Assembly: GCA_946644025.1 (NCBI GenBank)
Contig: CAMPCG010000042.1
Location: 1 to 13,545 of the forward strand
Direction: 5' to 3'
Length of the DNA: 13,545 bases
Source: an uncultured Prevotellaceae bacterium
GTDB taxonomy: Bacteria; Bacteroidota; Bacteroidia; Bacteroidales; Bacteroidaceae
Part shown: positions 6,760 through 13,167 of the stretch, piece after piece
Layout: every line of letters begins with the position of its first letter
Position numbering within the stretch: the stretch's first letter is position 1
Translations under genes and position numbers: made by a program
Notes under the pieces: model-generated
The model's input: the letters and a program-made list of their open reading frames with translations, nothing else
What the model was told of the DNA's origin: nothing
The model's database searches: none

Positions 6760-7206
6760 ATGATTATCGACACACTGGAAAACCTGGCCAAGTACGAGGC
6801 CATCAACCCGCTCTTCAAGGACGTGGTGAAATTCATTGCCGAGAACGACCTCGAGATGATGGAGCCCGGCAAGTATCCCATCAAAGGCAGCGACCTCTTC
6901 GTCAACATCGCCACGGCCAAAGGCAAGGCTCCCGACGAGGCTGTCCTGGAGACTCATGTACGCATGATTGACATCCAGATTCCCCTCGACGGCCCCGAGA
7001 CCTACGGCTACACGCCGCTCTGCCGCCTGCCCGACGAGGCCTACAATGACGAGAAGGACATCACGAAGTACCCCAACTTCATGGCCGAGAGCTTCATCGA
7101 CTGCCAGCCCGGCATGTTTGCCATCTTCTTCCCCCAGGACGGCCATGCACCCTGCATCTCCATGTCCCCCGAGATTAAGAAGGCCATCTTCAAAGTCAAG
7201 GCCTGA
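6760..7206 (+). CDS. YhcH/YjgK/YiaL family protein
   Basis: The 148-residue protein is full length for this cupin-like family (the beta-subunit-of-beta-galactosidase / NanQ group). Family marks are the N-terminal MIIDTLENLAKYEAINPLF, GKYPIKGSDLFVNIATAKGK, ETHVRMIDIQIPLDGPE with the conserved His in ETH, and FAIFFPQDGHAPCI with a second conserved His, then KKAIFKVKA at the end. The metal-binding residues expected from the family appear present. E. coli NanQ (YhcH) is reported to act as a sialic acid anomerase, but most relatives, including this one, have no assigned substrate, and no sialic acid genes are in the window. The ATG at 6760 matches the family start. It is the last gene of the operon, 46 nt after the MORN gene and 31 nt before the terminator. 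Confidence 0.92.
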   Translation: MIIDTLENLAKYEAINPLFKDVVKFIAENDLEMMEPGKYPIKGSDLFVNIATAKGKAPDEAVLETHVRMIDIQIPLDGPETYGYTPLCRLPDEAYNDEKDITKYPNFMAESFIDCQPGMFAIFFPQDGHAPCISMSPEIKKAIFKVKA

Positions 7207-7237
7207 CCCATCGGCGCCCACCGCGCCTAAACGATGA

Positions 7238-7274
7238 AGCAGCCCTCGCCATCGCGGGGGCTGCTCCTTTTTTT
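7238..7274 (+). terminator. Rho-independent terminator of the hisIE operon
   Basis: A 12-bp stem (7238-7249 with 7254-7265, one T.G wobble) with a 4-nt loop catc is followed by cc and seven T (7268-7274). It is the strongest terminator in the window. It also separates the operon from the convergent esterase gene, but lacks an A-run on the left, so it probably does not work well for the minus strand. Confidence 0.93.
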
Positions 7275-7347
7275 ATTGTCGTCCGGGTAAACGGCCTGTT
7301 TCTCCTATAATCGCAGGAAAGCAGGAGTAGTGCTGCGCCGGAGGGGG

Positions 7348-9348
7348 TCAGAAGCCGCCTCCGAAGCCGCCACCTCCGCCGAAGCCGCCGCCTCCGCCGC
7401 GTCCGCCACGGCCTCCGCCGCCAAAGCCGCCGCCCATTCCCGGGAACCTCGGTGCCGGCTCCTTGCCAATGTCGAGCAGCAGCTTCACCAGCGCGCGTCG
7501 GCGCTCGGCCCACGTGCGGTAGTCGTCGGCCTTGAGCACCTTGGGGGCGAATCCCGGCATCTGGGGCATACCCTGCATGAAGTCGAGCGTGCTCGTGGTG
7601 ATGATGCAGGCCTTCGTCTTCTTGTCGGCCAGCAGCCGGTCGGCAATGGCGTCGGCCCCGCCTATCTTGAACCAGTTCTCCATGCCGTCGCCCTCGCCGG
7701 GAATGAGCTGCACGAAGACGGGCATCACCATCCGTCCGGCGGGCATCGGCGGTGTGTACCATGCCTCGCCCCGCTCCAGGTCGTAGCCCACCCGCCCGTG
7801 GGGGATATTGCCCTGCGAGGCGAAGTTGAAGGGCGAGCGCGGGTTGTCGGCCACGCTGTATTGCGACGTGGCCGTGGTGGAGAAGGGCGCTATGTTCATG
7901 TTGTTGGGGTCTACGACGGGCGTTCCGTCGACGATGAACCGGTAGACGAACGTCTCAAAGAAGATGTCGTTGCGGGTGACGCTCCACACGCCGTCGCTGT
8001 CGCGCTCCATGGCCACGTTCACGGGCAGTATCTCGCAGTCCAGCTCCACCTTTTTAGCCTCGGGAGCCTTCAGGCGGAAGGTGACGCCCTGCTCGGTATA
8101 TTCGGGCGAGACGATGGGCCTCGGAAACATCCTTGCCAAGACTCCCGGCGTGAACTGCGGCTCCTTTCCCGTGGCGGCGGGTGCTGGCTGCGCCGCCTTC
8201 ATGGCCTCCTCGGCGGCCTTCTTGTTGAAGAGCAGCGGCAGCGTCTTCGTGAGGAAGTACTTAGCGTTCATCCACGTGTGGCCAAACTTGTCGTTGGTGA
8301 ACTCCTTGACGCTGTGTATGCCCTTCTTGTCGAGAAACTCCATGTAGTCGCGGGCGTTGCCGTAGAGGAAGTCGTCGGTGCCCACGCCCAGCCAGAAGAG
8401 GTGAATCTTTGAGTTGAGGTGGTGGGGATTGTCGTACACGCCGGGAATGTCGGTCGACGTGAACGAGCTGTAGCTGCACAGGTAGGAGAACTTGTCGAGG
8501 TTGGTCAGGCCGTTGTAGAGTGCCTGGTTGCCGCCGCGCGAGAATCCGCCGATGGCGCGGTCGTCGCGGTCGTTCTTCGTGCGGTAGTTGGCCTCGATGT
8601 AGGGCATGAGGTCGCCCACGAGGTCTTGGCCGAACACGTCGCCGCCAACGTTGAGCGAGGTGGTTGCGCCGCCGTTAGCGAGCAGCTTGGTGGGGTTGCC
8701 GTAGGGCAGCACGACAATCATCTCCTTGGCCTGTTTCTCGGCCAGCAGGTTGTCGAGTATGTAGTTCACGCGCCCCACCTTGTAGTATACCTCCTCGGTG
8801 TCGGTGGTCCCGCTGATGAGGTAGAACACGGGGTATTTCTTCTGCATGTCGGTCATGTACGAAGGGGGCAGGTACACCACGGCCTGGTTGGTGGCGCCCA
8901 GGCTCTTGGAGTAGTAGTGTATGTACTCTATCCGCCCGTGGGCCACGTCGGTGCGCACGTCGTGGGGCAGGTATTCCGACTGCGACGGTGTCGCAGTGTA
9001 CGTGACTGAGGCGGGCTTGGCCACGGGGTGTGCCGATATTTCGAGCAAGCTGTTCTTGAACCCCTCGTTGGGGAAGTAGAGCGGGTTCTGCGGGTCCATG
9101 ACGCTCACTCCGTCTACGATGAAGCAATAGGGGTACATGTCGGGGGCGGGCTGCTTCTGGGCGTCGCCCTTCACGCCGACGGTGGCCGTCCACGTGCCGT
9201 CGGCGCCGCGCGTCATCTCCTGCCGGCCGGCAAACTGCACATCGACCTGCACATGGCGGGCCGAGTCGTTCTTGTAGTGAAAGGTTACTTGGGCCATGGC
9301 CACTGCCGAGGCGGCCATCAGCACAGACATAGACAATACTCTCTTCAT
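7348..9348 (-). CDS. Secreted CE1-type esterase with a degenerate second esterase half
   Basis: The protein is 666 residues. A signal peptide (1-19, cleavage AMA|Q20) is followed by an E-set/CBM48-like beta domain (about 20-110) ending in VDGVSVMDPQNPLY. Residues 130-375 are an esterase D / feruloyl-esterase-like alpha/beta hydrolase: nucleophile S270 in GGFSRGG, acid D325 or D326 in GVGTDDFLY, and H357 in KFGHTWMN, with spacing as in CE1 enzymes. A second E-set-like domain follows (about 415-515, VDGTPVVDPNN), then a shortened esterase-like stretch from HGRVGY (517-522) to about 635 that has no GxSxG. The last 29 residues are Gly with Phe and Arg. It probably acts on ester-decorated polysaccharides in the periplasm or at the surface; substrate unknown. 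It is divergent from the CotH/dockerin gene, sharing a 226-bp regulatory gap. Confidence 0.9.
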   Translation of the reverse strand: MKRVLSMSVLMAASAVAMAQVTFHYKNDSARHVQVDVQFAGRQEMTRGADGTWTATVGVKGDAQKQPAPDMYPYCFIVDGVSVMDPQNPLYFPNEGFKNSLLEISAHPVAKPASVTYTATPSQSEYLPHDVRTDVAHGRIEYIHYYSKSLGATNQAVVYLPPSYMTDMQKKYPVFYLISGTTDTEEVYYKVGRVNYILDNLLAEKQAKEMIVVLPYGNPTKLLANGGATTSLNVGGDVFGQDLVGDLMPYIEANYRTKNDRDDRAIGGFSRGGNQALYNGLTNLDKFSYLCSYSSFTSTDIPGVYDNPHHLNSKIHLFWLGVGTDDFLYGNARDYMEFLDKKGIHSVKEFTNDKFGHTWMNAKYFLTKTLPLLFNKKAAEEAMKAAQPAPAATGKEPQFTPGVLARMFPRPIVSPEYTEQGVTFRLKAPEAKKVELDCEILPVNVAMERDSDGVWSVTRNDIFFETFVYRFIVDGTPVVDPNNMNIAPFSTTATSQYSVADNPRSPFNFASQGNIPHGRVGYDLERGEAWYTPPMPAGRMVMPVFVQLIPGEGDGMENWFKIGGADAIADRLLADKKTKACIITTSTLDFMQGMPQMPGFAPKVLKADDYRTWAERRRALVKLLLDIGKEPAPRFPGMGGGFGGGGRGGRGGGGGFGGGGGFGGGF
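7351..7437 (-). repeat. Gly/Phe-rich C-terminal tail repeat
   Basis: The last 29 codons of the esterase encode only Gly, Phe, Arg and one leading Met, in GGGF-type units. The DNA is a low-complexity triplet tract with ggc and gga codons. Such tracts expand and contract by slippage, so length may vary among strains. The tail is probably disordered. Confidence 0.8.
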
Positions 9349-9373
9349 GGCTCGTATAATGTTAATTAGTGCA

Positions 9374-9381
9374 CAAAGATA
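9374..9381 (-). promoter_or_regulatory. -7 box of the esterase gene
   Basis: On the minus strand TAtcTTTG lies 25 nt upstream of the esterase ATG, matching the Bacteroidetes -7 element. The -33 region has only a poor TTTC match, so the promoter may need an activator or be weak. The leader would be about 20 nt. Confidence 0.55.
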
Positions 9382-9499
9382 CGGATAATTTTGACACGAA
9401 AGCCTTCGTCACGTCTCTTTTTTTTCTCCATTTGTCACATCGTCCTGCTTTTGCCAACATTTTAAGCTGTCCGTGTTCCTCTGTTATTGCGGAAATCAG

Positions 9500-9507
9500 T
9501 ACTTTTG
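9500..9507 (+). promoter_or_regulatory. -7 box of the CotH/dockerin gene
   Basis: TActTTTG lies 67 nt upstream of the ATG at 9575 and matches the Bacteroidetes -7 element; no good TTTG is found at the -33 spacing (GTTC near 9475). If used, transcription starts near 9513, which rules out longer N-terminal extensions from upstream codons. The leader contains a 6-bp hairpin gcgacg/cgtcgc (9526-9531, 9539-9544). Confidence 0.5.
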
Positions 9508-9574
9508 CAGCGCACAAGTTAGGAGGCGACGCGTCCCACGTCGCAATCCGGCAAACACTAATCCCCGACACGAC

Positions 9575-12500
9575 ATGACACTTGCAGCAGCTGCACTCAT
9601 CTTCAACGAACTCATGGCCGCCAATGTGGGCGACGTGATGAGTCCCGCCACCAACTTCGACAGCTGGGTGGAAATCTACAATCCCGGCACCGAGGCCGTG
9701 AACCTCGGCGGCATGTACCTGAGCAACGACGCCCAGGCCCCTACCCTTTGGCGTCTGCCCTCCAGCCTGGGCACCGTTCCGGCCAAGGGCTACAAGGTCG
9801 TATGGCTGGGCTCCCACGAGATTAAGTCCGACCAGGCGCCGTTCAAGCTCGACTGCGACGGCGGCACCATCCTCCTGAGCGACTCCCGCGGTCAGCTCAT
9901 TGCCAGCCAGGACTACCCCGAGGCCAAGAGCCACACGGCCTGGGCCCGCACCGCCGACGGCTCGGGCGACTGGGGCTGGACGGCCGACGCCACCCCCGGC
10001 GCCACCAACGCCACCGCCACCTTCGCCAGCCAGCGCCTCGACACCCCCGTGGTGAGCCAGGGCAGCTGTCTCTTCAGCAACACGGTGCAGGTCAGCGTAG
10101 CCATCCCCCAGGGCGCCACGCTGATGTATACCACCGACGGCAGCCTGCCCACACCGCCCCCCGCACAAGGCAGTCTGCCAGACTGGACCGACTACATCGT
10201 CAACGGCGACTGCGAGGCCGACGACGCCACCTGCCTCGTCAGCCGCGACGCCGGCGGCAATGGCGACGAGCAGCGCATCGTCGATGGCGTGGGCTACGAC
10301 GGCTCACGCGGCATACGCATACACGCCTCGGCCGACGCGCAGGAGGACTGGGACGCCCAGTTCTTCGTCTACACGCCGGGCCACATCTGGCGCTCGGGCG
10401 AGAAATACCGCTTCCGCATGAAGGTAAGGGCCGACAAGGCGGCACGCATCACCTGCCAGACCCACACCACGCCCCACAACTACATCCACTGGACGGCCCT
10501 CGACGGCGAATACAACGTCACCACCAAGTGGCAGGAAATCGTCTGCGAAGGCACCATCACCGACGAGCAGGTGGGCAAGCAGGGCGGCGGATGGTGGGGT
10601 GGCGAGGTGACCGTACAGGACATGCAGACCATCGCCTTCAACCTGAACGTAGACCGCGTGGACAACAACTTCTACTTCGACGACATCGCCTGGGAGCTCT
10701 ACACCGCCGACGCTCAGGCAGCCAACGCCAGCCAGCAGAGCAAGGACGGCAAGTTCACCTTCTCGAAGACCACCAGCCTCACCGTGCGCCTCTTCCAGGA
10801 GGGACGGCTGCCCAGCGTGCCCGTGACGCGCAGCTACATCAAGACCAGCAACGCTTACACCCTGCCCGTGGTCAGCATCGTGGGCGACAAGCGCTTCTTC
10901 ACCGACCCGAAGATTGGCCTCGACTGCGACGGCGACGGCACCAACGGCAAGACCGGCAACGGGCAGAATCAGCCGCGAAACTACAACCAGCCGTGGGACC
11001 GCCCCGTGAGCTTCAGCCTCCTCTCGCCCGAAGGCGAAATGCTCTTCAGCCAGGACGTGAACATCAGCGTATCGGGCGGATGGACGCGCTCGCAGCGGTT
11101 CCGCTCGTTCAAGCTGAAGAGCAACAAGGTCTTCGACGGACAAAACCACTTCGACTTCTCCTTCTTCCCCCAGAAGCCCTACCTGCGCAACAAGACGCTG
11201 CTCGTACGCAACGGCGGCAACGACGTCTGGACCCACAACGCCCGCTTCATGGACCCCGCGCTGGAGACCATCATCCAGCGGTCGGGGCTCGACGTCGACG
11301 TGCAGTCCTACGTGCCCGTCATCGAGTACGTCAACGGGCAGCTGCGCGGCGTGCTCAACCTGCGCGAGCCCAACAACGACAAGTTTGCCTACGCCAACTG
11401 GGGCTATGACGACGACGAGCTCGACGCCTTCGAGAACAGCGTGATGAAGAACGGCACCGACGAGGCCCTGCGCCGCATCATAGCGCTGGGCGAGACGGTG
11501 GGCAGCGGCTCGGCCGACAGCCAGGAGGCCTACCGCGAACTGACGACGCTGCTCGACATCGACGAGTTCACCAACTACATGGCCGTCACCCTGTTCCTCG
11601 ACAACGACGACTGGCCCAACAACAACATCAAGGCCTACCGCAGCCAGCACGACGGGCGCTACCGCTTCGTTTCCTTCGACCTCGACTATGCCTTCGCCCT
11701 GCGGGGCTTCAACACCTTCAACGACAACCCCTTCACCTACTTCCTGCAGTTCAGGGACGCCGAGAGCGTGGGCGGAGAGGCCAACCGGAACCGCGACATC
11801 GTGCGGCTGCTGCTCAACCTGCTCAACGACGATGCCTACCGCCGCAAGTTCATCGACACCTTCTGCATCGTGGCCGGCAGCGTCTTCGAGCCTACACGTG
11901 CCGGGAAGATTGTCGACGAGCTGCTGGCCGCCGTCAAGCCGGTTTGCCAGCTGATGAAGCAGCAGGGCATCAACGACGGCCACGACCCCGACCGCGCCGC
12001 CTCGACCATCAAGAGCAAGCTGCAAGGCCGGTCGGCAAAGCTCACCGCCTGCATGAAGGACTGCTCCGTCTTCGCACTCGGCGACGCCACCCGCCAGAGC
12101 GTCACGCTAAAGGCCGACAACGAGCAGGCCGTCATTCTCATCAACGGCATCGCCGTGCCCTACACCTACTTCAAGGGCCACCTCTTCGGCCCCGTCGAGC
12201 TGGAGGCCAAGGCCCCCTGCGGCTACACCTTCGCCGGATGGAAGAGGGGCACGGAGATTATCTCCACCGACCCCGTCGTCAGTCTGCCCGAAGGGAGCAG
12301 CGTCACCCTCACCGCCACCTTTACAGCCGAGGCCGACAATGGCTCTCCCGTGCGCATCAACGAGGTGAGCGCCAAGGGCGACATCTACGTCAGCGAATAC
12401 TTCAAGCGCAGCGACTGGGTGGAGCTCTACAACACCACCGACAAGCCCTTCGACATCGCCGGCATGACGCTCTCCACCGACAGCACCAACGCCTACGAAA

Positions 12501-13063
12501 TAGAGGCTCCCCTCTTCACCCAGGAAGAATGGGGAACCCCTACTGCTATCAGTGCTGAAATGACGGGCGACCAATGGTCTGCCGTCCACGGCCGCCACGA
12601 GGGGACCGTCATTCCGCCCCACGGCTACCTCATCGTGTGGTGCGACCAGCGCGAGCCGCTCACCGAGCTTCACGCCCCGTTCAAGCTTGATGCCGAGGGC
12701 GGCGAACTGATGCTTGGCGCTGCCGACGGGTCGTGGACCGACCGTTTCGTCTTCGGTCCCATGAGGAGCGACGAGACCGCCGGGCGCTTTCCCGACGGTG
12801 CCGACGCGGTGTTCACCATGAACCTTCCCACCATTGCCCGGGCCAACGCCACGTCGAGCTACGCAGTGCCCGTAGGCCTGCTCAAGGGCGACGTCAACCG
12901 CGACGGAACGGTCGACGTGGCCGACGTCTCGGCCGTCATCAGCATCATGGCCTCAGCCACCATTCCCGGCGCGTCAGCGCCGGGCCCCGCCGACGTAAAC
13001 GAAGACGGAGCTGTCGACGTTGCCGACATCTCCGCCATCGTTACCATTATGGCCGGTTATTAA
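9575..13063 (+). CDS. Lamin-tail / CotH-kinase / dockerin surface protein with an inserted carbohydrate-binding-like module
   Basis: A protein of 1162 residues from ATG 9575. Domains in order: lamin-tail domain (about 5-125; FNELMAANVGD, SWVEIYNPG, APFKLDCDGG); first part of a chitobiase C-terminal-like domain (152-193; LMYTTDGSLPT); a 193-residue jelly-roll-like module (about 194-386; YIVNGDCEADD to NNFYFDDIAWEL) resembling CBM4/9; the rest of the chitobiase-like domain (387-426; TSLTVRLFQEGRLPS); CotH domain (about 427-830; GGWTRSQRFRSFKLKS, GVLNLREPNNDKF, NNNIKAYRS, VSFDLDYAF); a beta domain (836-922); a second lamin-tail domain (926-1097); and a two-repeat type I dockerin (1105-1162; GDVNRDGTVDVADVSAVISI, DVNEDGAVDVADISAIVTI). 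CotH proteins are atypical kinases; the known one phosphorylates spore-coat proteins. No proper signal peptide is seen. Substrate and partner are unknown. Confidence 0.85.
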   Translation: MTLAAAALIFNELMAANVGDVMSPATNFDSWVEIYNPGTEAVNLGGMYLSNDAQAPTLWRLPSSLGTVPAKGYKVVWLGSHEIKSDQAPFKLDCDGGTILLSDSRGQLIASQDYPEAKSHTAWARTADGSGDWGWTADATPGATNATATFASQRLDTPVVSQGSCLFSNTVQVSVAIPQGATLMYTTDGSLPTPPPAQGSLPDWTDYIVNGDCEADDATCLVSRDAGGNGDEQRIVDGVGYDGSRGIRIHASADAQEDWDAQFFVYTPGHIWRSGEKYRFRMKVRADKAARITCQTHTTPHNYIHWTALDGEYNVTTKWQEIVCEGTITDEQVGKQGGGWWGGEVTVQDMQTIAFNLNVDRVDNNFYFDDIAWELYTADAQAANASQQSKDGKFTFSKTTSLTVRLFQEGRLPSVPVTRSYIKTSNAYTLPVVSIVGDKRFFTDPKIGLDCDGDGTNGKTGNGQNQPRNYNQPWDRPVSFSLLSPEGEMLFSQDVNISVSGGWTRSQRFRSFKLKSNKVFDGQNHFDFSFFPQKPYLRNKTLLVRNGGNDVWTHNARFMDPALETIIQRSGLDVDVQSYVPVIEYVNGQLRGVLNLREPNNDKFAYANWGYDDDELDAFENSVMKNGTDEALRRIIALGETVGSGSADSQEAYRELTTLLDIDEFTNYMAVTLFLDNDDWPNNNIKAYRSQHDGRYRFVSFDLDYAFALRGFNTFNDNPFTYFLQFRDAESVGGEANRNRDIVRLLLNLLNDDAYRRKFIDTFCIVAGSVFEPTRAGKIVDELLAAVKPVCQLMKQQGINDGHDPDRAASTIKSKLQGRSAKLTACMKDCSVFALGDATRQSVTLKADNEQAVILINGIAVPYTYFKGHLFGPVELEAKAPCGYTFAGWKRGTEIISTDPVVSLPEGSSVTLTATFTAEADNGSPVRINEVSAKGDIYVSEYFKRSDWVELYNTTDKPFDIAGMTLSTDSTNAYEIEAPLFTQEEWGTPTAISAEMTGDQWSAVHGRHEGTVIPPHGYLIVWCDQREPLTELHAPFKLDAEGGELMLGAADGSWTDRFVFGPMRSDETAGRFPDGADAVFTMNLPTIARANATSSYAVPVGLLKGDVNRDGTVDVADVSAVISIMASATIPGASAPGPADVNEDGAVDVADISAIVTIMAGY
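10154..10732 (+). other. Carbohydrate-binding-like module nested in a chitobiase-like domain
   Basis: Codons 194-386 of the CotH/dockerin protein encode a self-contained segment from PDWTDYIVNGDCE to NNFYFDDIAWELYTADAQ, with many aromatic residues, beta-strand character and the usual first (NGDCE) and last (FDDI) strands of CBM4/9-like modules. The flanks, LMYTTDGSLPT before and QQSKDGKFTFSKTTSLTVRL after, join into one normal chitobiase C-terminal-like domain when the segment is left out. The family name is by resemblance. Confidence 0.65.
12965..12984. repeat. Perfect GC palindrome in the dockerin linker
   Basis: The 8-bp all-G/C arms cccggcgc (12965-12972) and gcgccggg (12977-12984) enclose the 4-nt loop gtca. 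It codes for the PGASAPG linker between the two calcium-binding repeats. It may be a small mobile palindrome tolerated in a linker, or chance in GC-rich coding DNA. Confidence 0.6.
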
Positions 13064-13167
13064 TCCCGCCTTGCCGACGCTGCCATCACATCGATGATGA
13101 CTGCAATATCGGCCACGTCGACGGCCTTGTCGCCGTTCACGTCGGGCAGCGTCGACGCGGTGTAAAG
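13060..13167 (-). pseudogene. Orphan half-dockerin, in frame after the phosphoesterase stop
   Basis: On the minus strand, the 35 codons after the amber stop of the phosphoesterase read LYTASTLPDVNGDKAVDVAD and continue IAVIIDVMAASARRD, then TAA. This is the second calcium-binding repeat of a type I dockerin (D-x-N-x-D-x-x-V-D-x-x-D) with the usual Bacteroidales C-terminal end. The first repeat and any start codon are missing. It is in the same frame as the phosphoesterase. Its TAA overlaps by 2 nt the TAA of the convergent CotH/dockerin gene. It differs clearly in sequence from that gene's dockerin, so it is not a fresh inverted copy. It is probably a relict of another dockerin gene, or of a former fusion. 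Confidence 0.7.

Noticed and set aside
7330..8412. 360-codon plus-strand open frame opposite the esterase
   Set aside because: The esterase on the minus strand has signal peptide and catalytic motifs; the plus frame begins in the antisense of the Gly tail and has no family.
9521..9526. Perfect Shine-Dalgarno-like aggagg before the CotH gene
   Set aside because: It is 48 nt before the ATG and no start codon lies 5-12 nt downstream; Bacteroidetes rarely depend on such sites.
9369..9578. 69-codon frame upstream of the CotH gene as a frameshifted signal peptide
   Set aside because: It starts upstream of the -7 box at 9500, and its translation has no n-h-c signal layout leading into the lamin-tail domain.
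10304..12025. 573-codon open frame on the minus strand
   Set aside because: Antisense shadow of the CotH gene, low-complexity Val/Ala/Leu translation with no recognisable motif.
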